From: Acidimicrobiia bacterium UBA5794
Lineage (GTDB): Bacteria > Actinomycetota > Acidimicrobiia > Spongiisociales > UBA5794
NCBI GenBank assembly: GCA_002418265.1
Contig: DIDS01000010.1
Location: forward strand, 192,882-256,881
Length of the DNA stretch: 64,000 bases
Direction of reading: 5' to 3'
A program made the position numbers and the translations under genes. Below are positions 42,102 to 51,547 of this stretch, one piece after another. Below the pieces are notes generated by a model. It ran no database searches. It was given only the letters and a program-made list of their open reading frames with translations, and had not been told where the DNA came from. Within the stretch, counting starts at the first letter, position 1, and every line of letters begins with the position of its first letter.

Positions 42102-43967
42102 TCAAATGTCGACGTGCGTGCCGATGTCGATGCTCCGCTCGGACGGGAGTCCGAAAAACGCCGTGGGATCCCCGCTGTTGCGGTTCAAGAACGCAAAAAG
42201 GTGTTCACGCCACTGGACCATCCCGGGCCGGTCCGTCACCGCCACCCGTTCACGACCCAGGAAGTAGGTCGTTCTCTCTGGATCGAAGTCAAGACCATCG
42301 ATGTCGAAGGTTGCGAGATCGGATGCGAGTGTCGGCTCGTCCATGAACCCATATTCCATCGTCAATTCATGGAATCCGAGCGCGTGATGGGTGACGTTCA
42401 CACGTGCAGCTGGAAGCACATGTGGGCTTTCGTTCATGACGACCGAGACGAAGACGACTGTTTCGTGGAGGCTGTCGTTGTGTCGAAGGTTGGTGAGAAG
42501 CGCCGGGGGTACACGACCACGATGGCTGTGAAGATACACGCCGGTTCCCGGGTGTCGAGAGGGTGGGTTCGTTTCGAGATCCGACAGGAATCGTTCAACG
42601 GTCAGCCCGCGGGTTTCGATCTGTACGGCAAGGAGACGACGACCCGTGCGCCACGTCGTGAAGATCGTGAAGCCGGCAACGCCGACGAGAAGCGGGAACC
42701 ATCCGCCTGACGGGATCTTGAACACGTTTGCGACGACGAAGGCCGTGTCGACGACCAGCAGCGGGATGATGACGAGGGTGGTCCTCGTCGCCGACCATTT
42801 CCAACGGTTGCGGGCCACCGATGCGACCAACAGGGTGGTGATGACCATCGTGACGGTCACCGCGACACCGTACGCCCCGGCAAGACCTGTCGATGAGCGG
42901 AAGGCGAACACGAGTCCGAGGCATGCGACGAGAAGGAACCAGTTGATCGCTGGAACGTATACCTGTCCTCGATGATGCGCTGATGTCTGGATCATGCGCA
43001 TCCGTGGTAGGTAACCAAGATGAATGGCCTGGGCTGTGAGTGAAAACGCCCCACTGATCAGCGCTTGAGAAGCGATGATCGTGGCACTGGTCGCGAGGAT
43101 TGTGAGAGGCAGCTGTGCCCAGGCGGGGGCGAGGTGGAAGAACGGGTTGTCGATCGCCTCTGGCTCACCGAGGAGGAGCGCGCCCTGCCCGAAGTAGTTG
43201 AGCACGAGGGCCGGGAGGACAAGCGTGAACCACGCGAACTTGATCGGTGTGCGACCAAAGTGACCCATGTCGGCATACAGGGCCTCCCCGCCCGTTACGA
43301 CAAGGAAGACCGAGCCGAGCACGAGGAAACCCCTTCCACCGTTGTGGGCGAAGAACTCGGCTGCATACATGGGGTTGAGTGCGCGGACGACGGAAGGCTC
43401 ACCGAGGATCGGTCCGATGCCAAGGATGGCGATGATGCTGAACCAAACGATCATGACCGGTCCGAAGAGGCGGCCGATGACATGAGTTCCATGGCTTTGA
43501 ATCGAGAACAACACGATCAGGATCACCGCGACGATCGGAAGAATCAGCCGGTGGACGGACGGCACCGCAATCTCGAGTCCCTCGACGGCTGACAGGACCG
43601 AGATCGCCGGTGTGATCATGCCGTCGCCATAAAGGAGGGCCGTTCCGAAAAGACCAAGTAGGACGAGAAAGCGTCGAGATCTCACCGGTGCGGTCAGCAG
43701 GGCGACCAGCGCGAGAATGCCACCTTCGCCGTCGTTGTCGGCCCTCATCACGATCGCCAGATACTTGATCGAGATCACGATGATGAGAGACCAGAAGATC
43801 AGGGAGAGAATGCCGAGAACGTTCGCCTCGCTCACAGCGAGGTTGTGCTCCCCAGCAAGGGATTCTCTGAGGGCGTAGAGGGGGCTGGTACCGATGTCGC
43901 CGAACACAACGCCGAGTGCACCGACAGAAAGTGCAACGGCCGCCTTGGAGAACCTCGGAGCGGACAT
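42102..43967 (-). CDS. kup: Low-affinity potassium transporter Kup
   Basis: Kup imports K+ with protons. The 621-residue protein shows the family N-terminus, ALSVGALGVVFGDIGTSPLYALRE. It continues with DNDGEGGILALVAL, GDGMITPAISVLSAVEGLE, VTGGEALYADMGHFGRTPIKFAWF and NYFGQGALLL, all invariant family landmarks, within about 12 membrane segments. A cytoplasmic tail of about 150 residues follows (from about RTGRRLLAVQIETR), as in E. coli Kup. It lies between the APC gene and tRNA-Leu. No known K+-sensing riboswitch is visible in the 81-base gap upstream. Confidence 0.96.
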   Translation of the reverse strand: MSAPRFSKAAVALSVGALGVVFGDIGTSPLYALRESLAGEHNLAVSEANVLGILSLIFWSLIIVISIKYLAIVMRADNDGEGGILALVALLTAPVRSRRFLVLLGLFGTALLYGDGMITPAISVLSAVEGLEIAVPSVHRLILPIVAVILIVLFSIQSHGTHVIGRLFGPVMIVWFSIIAILGIGPILGEPSVVRALNPMYAAEFFAHNGGRGFLVLGSVFLVVTGGEALYADMGHFGRTPIKFAWFTLVLPALVLNYFGQGALLLGEPEAIDNPFFHLAPAWAQLPLTILATSATIIASQALISGAFSLTAQAIHLGYLPRMRMIQTSAHHRGQVYVPAINWFLLVACLGLVFAFRSSTGLAGAYGVAVTVTMVITTLLVASVARNRWKWSATRTTLVIIPLLVVDTAFVVANVFKIPSGGWFPLLVGVAGFTIFTTWRTGRRLLAVQIETRGLTVERFLSDLETNPPSRHPGTGVYLHSHRGRVPPALLTNLRHNDSLHETVVFVSVVMNESPHVLPAARVNVTHHALGFHELTMEYGFMDEPTLASDLATFDIDGLDFDPERTTYFLGRERVAVTDRPGMVQWREHLFAFLNRNSGDPTAFFGLPSERSIDIGTHVDI

Positions 43968-44048
43968 CCACAGAAGCCTAGGGACGTTGTTGCGAACGCA
44001 AGGTCCAATCGTTGCTTGACACGAACGGTGCGTGCGTCAGTTTGTGGG

Positions 44049-44130
44049 TGCGGGTGCCCGGACTCGAACCGGGATGTCTCTCGACACCAGATCCTAAATC
44101 TGGCGCGTCTGCCAATTCCGCCACACCCGC
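44049..44130 (-). tRNA. tRNA-Leu (anticodon TAG)
   Basis: The acceptor stem pairs GCGGGTG with CACCCGC. The anticodon loop contains TAG in ATTTAGGAT. A long variable arm (GTGTCGAGAGACAT) is present, as expected for a class II tRNA, and the T arm is CCGG-TTCGAGT-CCGG. CCA is not encoded. It reads CUA codons and by wobble related Leu codons. Confidence 0.95.
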
Positions 44131-44179
44131 GTGGTGTGTCGATTGTCCCACGGTTCGGGTGCCAGACCGCCGAAGAATC

Positions 44180-44205
44180 GAAGCCCCCGGTGGAGCGGGG
44201 GCTTC
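44180..44205 (-). terminator. Hairpin after tRNA-Lys
   Basis: GAAGCCCCCG, loop GTGGAG, and CGGGGGCTTC form a perfect 10-bp stem between the two minus-strand tRNAs. It begins three bases beyond the 3' end of tRNA-Lys and is its likely terminator, although no T-run follows. Confidence 0.65.
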
Positions 44206-44281
<76 letters not shown>

Positions 44282-44308
44282 GTTGGGAAGGCTACCAAAT
44301 CGATTCGT

Positions 44309-45025
44309 CTATCTGGACCCAAACCGAGCCGCCACGACCTCAATCCACTCCATGACCGTGTTCCAGTGATTGGATGCGCGGAGGGTTCGGACGCGACAGA
44401 CTCCGTGTGGTAGCTGGTTCTTCCGATGACCGGTCCCAGCGGACTTGATGTAGGTCTTCCCGAACGGGACCGACGGAAGGTTCAGTGCTGTCGACCAATA
44501 CTGCTTCGCTGCTGCCTCGTCGTTGCCAGCATGGAGATGAAGCCCAAGCTTGAAGACGGCGTTCACATCAAGGTACGCCCGTACCCAAGCGATGAAGTAC
44601 CGAAGCGCAGCAGGATCCGTATTCGTGACATCAAGGTGGTTGCGAGTCTTGGAGCCTTCGCCCCAATAGAGGACAACACCCCCAACGAACCGGGCGTCGT
44701 CGAGGTGGATGTTCGCGAAGTCACGGGCCGTACGCCGGATTTCTAATATCTCGGATCGTCTTCGCCACTGCGTATCTCTCGGAATCCCGCGAAAGTTTTG
44801 TGGACCGGTCCTGTGACGGATCGCATCGAGCTGATCCTGCGATAGGGCTACTTCTCGGCTCCACACTGAAAGCGTGGAGGTCGGTACAGGGATGATGTTC
44901 TGAATCTCTGAATACGTGAGTCCGCACCGTCGTAGCGCCAACCCGAGTTGCTTTCGCTCCCAGCGGTGGAGGTTGCCCCAGTCTGCGGCTTTGAGGTTGA
45001 GTTCGGATGGTATTTCGATGGTCAT
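44309..45025 (-). CDS. HTH protein with LAGLIDADG-like C-terminal part
   Basis: This 238-residue protein has a helix-turn-helix-like segment (RRCGLTYSEIQNIIPVPTSTLSVWSREV, about 33-60). Its C-terminal half contains GGVVLYWGEGSKTRN, NTDPAALRYFIAWVRAYL and LHLHAGNDEAAAKQYWS. The spacing and the GxLYWGEG(S/T)K motif recall proteins distantly related to LAGLIDADG endonucleases that are common in actinobacterial and phage genomes. That relationship is tentative. It sits between tRNA-Lys and tRNA-Pro, a setting typical for mobile or homing genes. The codon use is more relaxed than in its neighbours. I infer a DNA-binding or nuclease role only weakly. Confidence 0.55.
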   Translation of the reverse strand: MTIEIPSELNLKAADWGNLHRWERKQLGLALRRCGLTYSEIQNIIPVPTSTLSVWSREVALSQDQLDAIRHRTGPQNFRGIPRDTQWRRRSEILEIRRTARDFANIHLDDARFVGGVVLYWGEGSKTRNHLDVTNTDPAALRYFIAWVRAYLDVNAVFKLGLHLHAGNDEAAAKQYWSTALNLPSVPFGKTYIKSAGTGHRKNQLPHGVCRVRTLRASNHWNTVMEWIEVVAARFGSR

Positions 45026-45101
45026 GCCACACGGTATCGCTCAGGTGTGACAGATTCGGTGTGAGTGTGGTGATCGGAGCGGTATCGTCTGGGCTCCCCA
45101 T

Positions 45102-45175
45102 CGGGCTGTGGCGCAGCTTGGAAGCGCACCTGCTTTGGGAGCAGGGGGTCGTCAGTTCAAATCTGACCAGCCCGA
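45102..45175 (+). tRNA. tRNA-Pro (anticodon TGG)
   Basis: The acceptor stem pairs CGGGCTG with CAGCCCG. The anticodon loop is CTTTGGGAG with TGG. The D arm region GGCGCAGCTTGGAAGCGC and the T loop TTCAAAT are normal. No CCA is encoded. It decodes CCA and probably most Pro codons. Confidence 0.94.
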
Positions 45176-45451
45176 CGAACCGAGACTCCAGCACCCGCTG
45201 GGGTTTCGTCGTTTTCATTTTCTCGTACAACTTCAAAAAGAGGGGCAAAACACGTCGGGATCGGCATGAACCACATGCCGGCCAGCCGCGCTCTCTCGAT
45301 CAGGAATTCTCAGAATGCAGGTTCTGCAGGGTCGACCTCACATCGATCGTGGCGTCGGCTATTCCAGACGATGACGGTCATCGGAGCGGACGGGTGCACG
45401 ATGTAGTCTTCCTGCGGCGATGTTGTCGGCATCAAGTTCGGAAGGACCCAG

Positions 45452-46675
45452 GTGGAACGCACCCAGATGATGCGAATCGGAGCCCTCGTCGCGGCATTGG
45501 TCATCAGCCTCGTTGCTGTTGTCGTCGTGAGGAACCGGCAGCAAGGCGATGCACTCCCTTCTCACCTGACGTGTGAATCTGAGGCCGTTGGCGCACCGGT
45601 CTACCGCGCGGTGTCGGTGCCCAACCCGTCGGTTGGTCTCGCCAAACTTGCTGATATTGCTGACCCGACGGATGCAGCCATGCGTGACGGTGACGACGGC
45701 ATCTACGTGACCAGCCGCGTCGGCCAAGTTCTCAGAATTGGAACTGCGGCCGATCCTGAGGTCGTCCTTGACGTCGGGACGTTGGATCTCACATGGCAAG
45801 GCGCCCTCATGTCCCTGACCTTTGACCCGACTGGGGATCACCTCTATGTCAACTACACCCTTGACGGAGTGAACCACGTCACCGCCCACCGTATCGATCC
45901 TGACGGTTCGATTTCCCCGATCGGTGTCGAGATCCTCGCGGTTGAACAACCAGTGGACATCCACAACTTTGGGACAATGGTGTTCGGACCGGGTGGTCAC
46001 CTCTACATTGCAAGTGGTGACGGCGGAAGCCCAGCTGAGCTTCCCGATATTCGACGCGACGGCCAGAACACCAACACGATATACGGCGGCATCCTGCGCA
46101 TCGATCCGGACCCGGAATCTGGCGGCTACACCATTCCGGCCGACAACCCGTTCGTCGGCATCGACGGAGCCGCTGAAGAACTCTGGACGTATGGCTATCG
46201 CAATCCGTGGCGTTTCAGTTTTGACGAAGCCAACAACGATCTGTGGGTCGGGGATGTCGGGCAGTGGTGCTGGGAGGAAGTCAGTCAGATCGCCTACGCC
46301 GAGGCGGCGGGCACCAACTTTGGCTGGAGTGCTTTCGAAGGGTTCCATCGCGGGGCCGACGATCCTCCAGAGGAGCATCTGCTCCCCATCTATGAGTACC
46401 GTCGTGGCGACCCGGATGCGGAGATCACGCACTGCGCCGTCATCGGCGGGTTTGTGTACCACGGCGAAGCTATCCCTGCGCTCGATGGCGCATACGTCTT
46501 CTCCGATTATTGCGCCCGTCAACTCGAGACGCTTCGTCTCCACCCCGACCGTTCTGTCGAGCTCGATACGCTTGTCAAGACCGATGGGCTCGTGCAAGCG
46601 ATCGCCAGAGACATCGATCGAGAACTCCTTGTGCTCACAGACAGCGCCGTGTTCCGACTTGAACCCTCACCCTGA
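45452..46675 (+). CDS. PQQ-dependent sugar dehydrogenase-like (GSDH) protein
   Basis: The GTG at 45452 follows AAGGA at 7 bases and gives 407 residues. An N-terminal signal anchor (MRIGALVAALVISLVAVVVV) precedes a six-bladed propeller of the soluble glucose/sorbosone dehydrogenase family. Diagnostic segments are DIADPTDAAMRDGDDGIYVTSRVGQVLRI, LSLTFDPTGDHLYVNYT, PGGHLYIASGDGG, ELWTYGYRNPWRFSFDEANNDLWVGDVGQ and GTNFGWSAFEG. Many such proteins are membrane-anchored and of unknown substrate; PQQ use is a family expectation, not shown. It stands alone between tRNA-Pro and a convergent methyltransferase. Confidence 0.87.
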   Translation: MERTQMMRIGALVAALVISLVAVVVVRNRQQGDALPSHLTCESEAVGAPVYRAVSVPNPSVGLAKLADIADPTDAAMRDGDDGIYVTSRVGQVLRIGTAADPEVVLDVGTLDLTWQGALMSLTFDPTGDHLYVNYTLDGVNHVTAHRIDPDGSISPIGVEILAVEQPVDIHNFGTMVFGPGGHLYIASGDGGSPAELPDIRRDGQNTNTIYGGILRIDPDPESGGYTIPADNPFVGIDGAAEELWTYGYRNPWRFSFDEANNDLWVGDVGQWCWEEVSQIAYAEAAGTNFGWSAFEGFHRGADDPPEEHLLPIYEYRRGDPDAEITHCAVIGGFVYHGEAIPALDGAYVFSDYCARQLETLRLHPDRSVELDTLVKTDGLVQAIARDIDRELLVLTDSAVFRLEPSP

Positions 46676-47251
46676 TCGTTGTGCCTGGAACACCACATCG
46701 ATCGCTGTCGCGTCTGCATCCTCAACGTAGCGGGTGCGTTCGCCGAGTTCGATGACGTTGAGCCCGGCGAGGAGTGGTTCGATCCGGTCCTCAGACCAGA
46801 GAATCTCAGGGTAGGGCGGTCCCCCGTACCCGTCCGTGACGTTGCGTACGGCATGCCCGACACCAAAGATCGTACCGCCCGCCGCAAGCATCCCGATGGC
46901 ACTGCGTATCACGGCAGCAAACTCGTCCGGCGGAAGGTGGAGGTAGAAGATGACGACGAGGTCGAAGCGATCTTCTGATGTCCAGGTCGTGACGTCACCG
47001 ACAACCCATTGCACGTGGGTGTCACCAGCCAGCCGACGTGCCTTTTCGATACCGACGGGGGAGTAGTCCACGGCCATGACGGCCCAACCATTGCTCGCAA
47101 GCCAGATCGCGTTGCGTCCCTCCCCGCACGCAAGATCGAGCGCCGTACCCGGTTTGAGGTCTTCGACAAGGGGAGGGAGGAATAGATTTGGACCTGCAGA
47201 CCAGACCAGATCCGATGCCCCATACCGTTCATCCCACGCGTTGCTGTCCAT
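46667..47251 (-). CDS. Class I SAM-dependent methyltransferase
   Basis: Starting at ATG 47251 (MDSNAWDERYGASDLVWSAG), the 194-residue protein has motif I ALDLACGEGRNAIWLA, motif II AVDYSPVGIEKARRLAG, and the later FDLVVIFYLHLPPDEF and LAAGGTIFGVGH. The N-terminal WDERY..SDLVWS resembles thiopurine/tellurite-resistance type (TehB-like) methyltransferases. The open frame continues upstream for 41 codons without similarity, so I prefer this start. The substrate is unknown. It converges with the dehydrogenase gene with a 9-base overlap. Confidence 0.88.
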   Translation of the reverse strand: MDSNAWDERYGASDLVWSAGPNLFLPPLVEDLKPGTALDLACGEGRNAIWLASNGWAVMAVDYSPVGIEKARRLAGDTHVQWVVGDVTTWTSEDRFDLVVIFYLHLPPDEFAAVIRSAIGMLAAGGTIFGVGHAVRNVTDGYGGPPYPEILWSEDRIEPLLAGLNVIELGERTRYVEDADATAIDVVFQAQRSG

Positions 47252-47426
47252 GCGCCCATCGTACGGTTCTCCCAGATGTGTGCGCCACGATGAATCATGA
47301 AGCGCTTCCTGCTCGGCCAGTCGATCGAGAACGGCACCGGAATCATCCGCAAACGACCCTGGTTGACGTAGCAAGGAACATGTTCACGAATGCCGGATGA
47401 ACACCGGTATCCTCTCGCACCACAGC

Positions 47427-47500
47427 GCGGGTGTAGCTCAATGGCAGAGCCCCAGCCTTCCAAGCTGGTCACGCGGGTTCGACTCCCGTCACCCGCTCCA
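47427..47500 (+). tRNA. tRNA-Gly (anticodon TCC)
   Basis: The acceptor stem pairs GCGGGTG with CACCCGC, and TCCA, including an encoded CCA, follows. The anticodon loop CTTCCAAG gives TCC. The D arm (TAGCTCAATGGCAGAG) and T arm (GCGGG-TTCGACT-CCCGT) are standard. It lies 24 bases before tRNA-Arg and is probably co-transcribed with it. Confidence 0.95.
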
Positions 47501-47524
47501 CCGACGGATTTTCTCCATCGGCGA

Positions 47525-47712
<188 letters not shown>

Positions 47713-48049
47713 TGTTGACATTGGTACTTCTCGTCGATCTGATTCTCGGTGCCGCGCCATTCTTTCGACGCCCGGATGCGTAGGCACTCGGATCTACTCG
47801 AGAGTCGGATAGCGAGGCCCACGGCTTTCCGCATCCCAATTGCGGTAACACGGAACACCAATTTGTACATCCCAAGGCTGTCTCGGCGGGAGTCTGTCAG
47901 CATTGGTGAGCGACCCGAGCGTTCCGACGATCGTCGGAACAAGAACCGTGACATCGATGGACGCTGCGAATCGACGATTGAGGACCGAACGCCGGACGCC
48001 CCCTAAACCAGTAGCAGGCTCGTGAGCACGCAACGGAACGTCAGCTTCG

Positions 48050-51000
48050 GTGTGGGCGACTGGACCTGCGCCTATGATGTCGACGGTCTGGGGGTGGCAG
48101 TTGGGTCAGTTAGGCGAATATCAAATTGATGACCGGATTCTCGGATCGGGCGGCACTAGCACGGTGCGTAAGGCATGGAAACTGGGTGATCAGTTCGCGA
48201 TCAAGATGTACAACGCCCCCGATCTTCGATCGGGACTGCTTCGGTCGTTCTTTGAGAAGGAGGTTGCTGCCCTCACCGCTCTCAGCCATCCAAACATCGT
48301 CCGTATCATTGACCACGGATACTCGGATGAAGACGCTGCGCACTTCGTGGTGCTTGAGTGGCTGCCCGAGACTCTGAGCGAGCACCTCGATGCCCATGAT
48401 TCTGGTGAGACACCTCTGAGGTGGTGGGACTCCTTCATGCCTCAGCTTGGCATCCCGATCTTAAAAGGGCTCGTCTTCGCTCATGAACGTGGTATCGCCC
48501 ACCGCGACATCAAGCCGACGAATCTACTCGTCGGGGACACTGGCATTCCCAAGCTCGCTGACTTCGGCATCGCCAGAGTTGCGACCGAGACAGTAACTGT
48601 GTCGGAGTTTCGATCGGCAGCGTATGCGCCCCCGGAAGCGCACCGTGATGAACAGTCGGACCTGTTCTCCCTCGGCCTCACCTTTGTTGAACTGCTTTCC
48701 GGGGTCGATTGGGATCATTCGGAGCGGGATCGTTCAGTGCGAGTCGGAAAGGCAATCCAGAACCTTGATGTCCATCCAAAGGCAACCAATTTCCTGACGC
48801 GAATGGTGGCTGAGGATCGTACCGTGCGATTTAGGACAGCGGCTCAGGCACTTTCGTTTCTTGAAACACATCAGGCGACGCGCTACACGGTGGACACTCC
48901 GCACAGCCTCAAAGTCCACGTCGGCGTGACGAACAACGCTGGCCAGCGACTCGGCAACATACTTGATCTTCACCGGCGTGACCAATGGGAAGCGGCGATC
49001 ACCAGTGACCTTAAGAGTATGCGCGCAGAACAGTATGACTCCGACTCGGGGGGTCTGAGATACCGTCTGTACGGTTCAGAATTCGCCTACCTCGCCGTTC
49101 GACCCGAAGACGATCCGAGTTCGGTACTGCTGCTCGTGGACGCATGGCCTATCACTGCATTCGACCTAGATGCTGCCGAAGGAGCTGCTGCCTTCCCCGG
49201 CGCGAATGTCTCAGCGAAGCGACCTGATGATCACGTGGAGGCGAGGCGGGCGCTTCAGGCATTCGCTGGGGAAGTGGCCCGACATCATGCTCAGATCGAA
49301 GCCGATAGTCGGCACAATTTCGAGAAGGGGCGCTTGGCCGAATGGGACGTGATCCTGACTGCCCGCGAAGACCTTGAGCGCCGCCGTGAGGAGCCACTCG
49401 AGTATGTGCAGTTTGAAGAGATCGAAGATGGCCGCGTCGTGTACACGTTGGACAAACCTGCAGAAGAGGCCGACGTCGTTGGACAAACCAGAACAGTTCC
49501 AGGCAGAAGTAGGTATGAAGGAGTTGTCGAGGGCGTCGACGGGAAGACCATCGTTCTCCGAACGACATCCGGCTCAGTTCAGGGGCTTGACCAGCGAGGT
49601 CGCCTCAAGGTCGACCGGTGGCTCAGCCAATTAGCTATCCGACGTGAGAGAAATGCACTAGAGACCGTGAGAAATCAGCGATCTGTACGACCAGATCTGC
49701 GCGACCTTCTGTCCGATCCATCGACCGCAAGACCAGCGGTCGCAGGGGTTGTCTCATTCGTCGACGGCGACCTCGATGAACCAAAGCAGCATATTGTGAG
49801 CCTTGCCAACGGTCCGGCAGATCTTCTGGCGGTCGAGGGCCCGCCTGGTACGGGGAAGACTCGACTTATCGCTGAGCTGGTAGTGCAGGAGGCATTGAAG
49901 GGACACCGGACACTGTTAACGGCCCAGAGCCACGCCGCGGTCGACAACGCGCTCGAACGACTTGACGGTCTGACGATGTCGATTGTGAGAGTTGGTCGAC
50001 GGGAATCCATCTCCGATGAAATCTTTCGGCGATATCACATCGACGGCGCGCTGGCGACTTGGTTTGCCGAAGTATCAAGCAACAGCGAACAAGGTCTCGC
50101 GACGTGGGCGGATGCGCACCAGATTGATGACCGCGTTCGTGCACTCCTCGGATACGGATACGACCTTGCCCGGTCAGAATCCGAGCTCTCCTTAATAGAT
50201 GAGCGGGCAAGTGCAGCCGGTGAGCTCGAGGCAATTCTCCAGATGGCATTTGAGGACCCGTCTTCTTCTCCAATCGTTGACCTTGATGACAATCTGATCC
50301 TGACCGCCGGCATTGATCCTGACGAACTCGAGGCGAGAGCACTTCCCGACACTGTCGAGCGATTGCAGCTCGTTCGCGGCCACTTCGAGACTCTGGTAGA
50401 ACGTGATTCGAAAATTCGAAGCCGCAACCTGAGTCTTTGTGAGAAGGCGTCGGCCATCGCTGGAACGGTTATCAGGTCGAGTGCTGATCTCCGCGCAAAG
50501 GCCGAGGCCGTTGGCCAGACTTCGGAGGCGGACTTGAAGAAGTTCGAGCGCCTATCGGAGATTCGGAGTGGATGGCTCGCTCGCTTCGGGTCGAACGCAG
50601 AGTTCAGGACACTTCTGCTCGCATCCGCGGACGTTGTCGCTGGCACTTGCGTCGGTATTGCCTCCGTGGCTGAGATTATGGAGACAGACTTCGACCGTGT
50701 CATCATCGACGAAGCATCAAAGGCCTCTCCGACCGAGACTCTCGTTCCAATGGTTCTCGGTCGGAGCTGGATCGTTGTCGGCGATACGCACCAGCTTCCT
50801 CCCTACGTCGATACGGATCTCGTGGACGAAACGCCGGAGCTGGACCGAGAACGACTGGAACAGACCATCTTCCAGCAGCTGCTCGATGGCCTTCCCGCCG
50901 AGAACACAGCGATCCTCAGTACGCAACACCGCATGATCGCCCCCATCGGCGATTTGATAAGCGATTGCTTCTATGGGGGTGTCATTGAATCACCGCGGAC

Positions 51001-51547
51001 CGTCACAGAGATGAAAACGATCGCGCAAGTGTTCGACCCACCCGTGAAGTGGTTGTCGACCTCTCGGCTTTCAAAGCGACGAGAAAGTCGGCGTGGTACG
51101 AGCTTTAGTAATGCTCGAGAGATCGAAGTGATTTCTCGATACTTGAAGGACCTTGATCGTGTCGCCGTGGAGTATGGAGAGGCTCCGACGGTTGCTGTTC
51201 TCTGTGGCTACAGCGCTCAACGATTCGCCCTACGCCGAAGATTCTCGGCTGTCTCCTTCGAAGCAATCGGTGTTGACGTGCATTCAGTGGATGAGTTTCA
51301 GGGGCAGGAGCGTGATGTTGCGATCTACTCAACGGTTCGGTCGAACGACAAGGGGACGATTGGATTTCTTTCATCGACGGAAAGATTGAATGTCGCTCTC
51401 AGCCGCGGTCGAGACGCTTTGGTGATTGTCGGAGACCTTGATCACATGCTCGGAGCTACGACGGTGTCGAACCCTTTCGTTGATGTCATTCGATACATAC
51501 AAGACTCCCAACTTCATGCTGCTGTGACAGATCTGGAATACGAATGA
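48050..51547 (+). CDS. mkoA: Ser/Thr kinase-SF1 helicase fusion (Mokosh type I MkoA-like)
   Basis: This 1165-residue fusion has a complete Hanks-type kinase at about 25-285: glycine loop LGSGGTSTV, Lys in FAIKMYN, HRDIKPTN near 149-156, DFG near 170 and YAPPE. A helical middle region (about 300-570) follows. The UPF1-like SF1 helicase (about 585-1150) has Walker A EGPPGTGKT near 594, DEAS near 886, GDTHQLPPY, QHRM near 958, DEFQGQERD near 1081 and LNVALSRGRD near 1113. All kinase and helicase key residues look intact. Kinase plus COG1112-like helicase followed by a PLD gene is the architecture I recall for the Mokosh type I phage-defence system. GTG 48050 is the first start; ATG 48074 is an alternative. 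It overlaps the next gene (ATGA). Confidence 0.85.
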   Translation: MWATGPAPMMSTVWGWQLGQLGEYQIDDRILGSGGTSTVRKAWKLGDQFAIKMYNAPDLRSGLLRSFFEKEVAALTALSHPNIVRIIDHGYSDEDAAHFVVLEWLPETLSEHLDAHDSGETPLRWWDSFMPQLGIPILKGLVFAHERGIAHRDIKPTNLLVGDTGIPKLADFGIARVATETVTVSEFRSAAYAPPEAHRDEQSDLFSLGLTFVELLSGVDWDHSERDRSVRVGKAIQNLDVHPKATNFLTRMVAEDRTVRFRTAAQALSFLETHQATRYTVDTPHSLKVHVGVTNNAGQRLGNILDLHRRDQWEAAITSDLKSMRAEQYDSDSGGLRYRLYGSEFAYLAVRPEDDPSSVLLLVDAWPITAFDLDAAEGAAAFPGANVSAKRPDDHVEARRALQAFAGEVARHHAQIEADSRHNFEKGRLAEWDVILTAREDLERRREEPLEYVQFEEIEDGRVVYTLDKPAEEADVVGQTRTVPGRSRYEGVVEGVDGKTIVLRTTSGSVQGLDQRGRLKVDRWLSQLAIRRERNALETVRNQRSVRPDLRDLLSDPSTARPAVAGVVSFVDGDLDEPKQHIVSLANGPADLLAVEGPPGTGKTRLIAELVVQEALKGHRTLLTAQSHAAVDNALERLDGLTMSIVRVGRRESISDEIFRRYHIDGALATWFAEVSSNSEQGLATWADAHQIDDRVRALLGYGYDLARSESELSLIDERASAAGELEAILQMAFEDPSSSPIVDLDDNLILTAGIDPDELEARALPDTVERLQLVRGHFETLVERDSKIRSRNLSLCEKASAIAGTVIRSSADLRAKAEAVGQTSEADLKKFERLSEIRSGWLARFGSNAEFRTLLLASADVVAGTCVGIASVAEIMETDFDRVIIDEASKASPTETLVPMVLGRSWIVVGDTHQLPPYVDTDLVDETPELDRERLEQTIFQQLLDGLPAENTAILSTQHRMIAPIGDLISDCFYGGVIESPRTVTEMKTIAQVFDPPVKWLSTSRLSKRRESRRGTSFSNAREIEVISRYLKDLDRVAVEYGEAPTVAVLCGYSAQRFALRRRFSAVSFEAIGVDVHSVDEFQGQERDVAIYSTVRSNDKGTIGFLSSTERLNVALSRGRDALVIVGDLDHMLGATTVSNPFVDVIRYIQDSQLHAAVTDLEYE

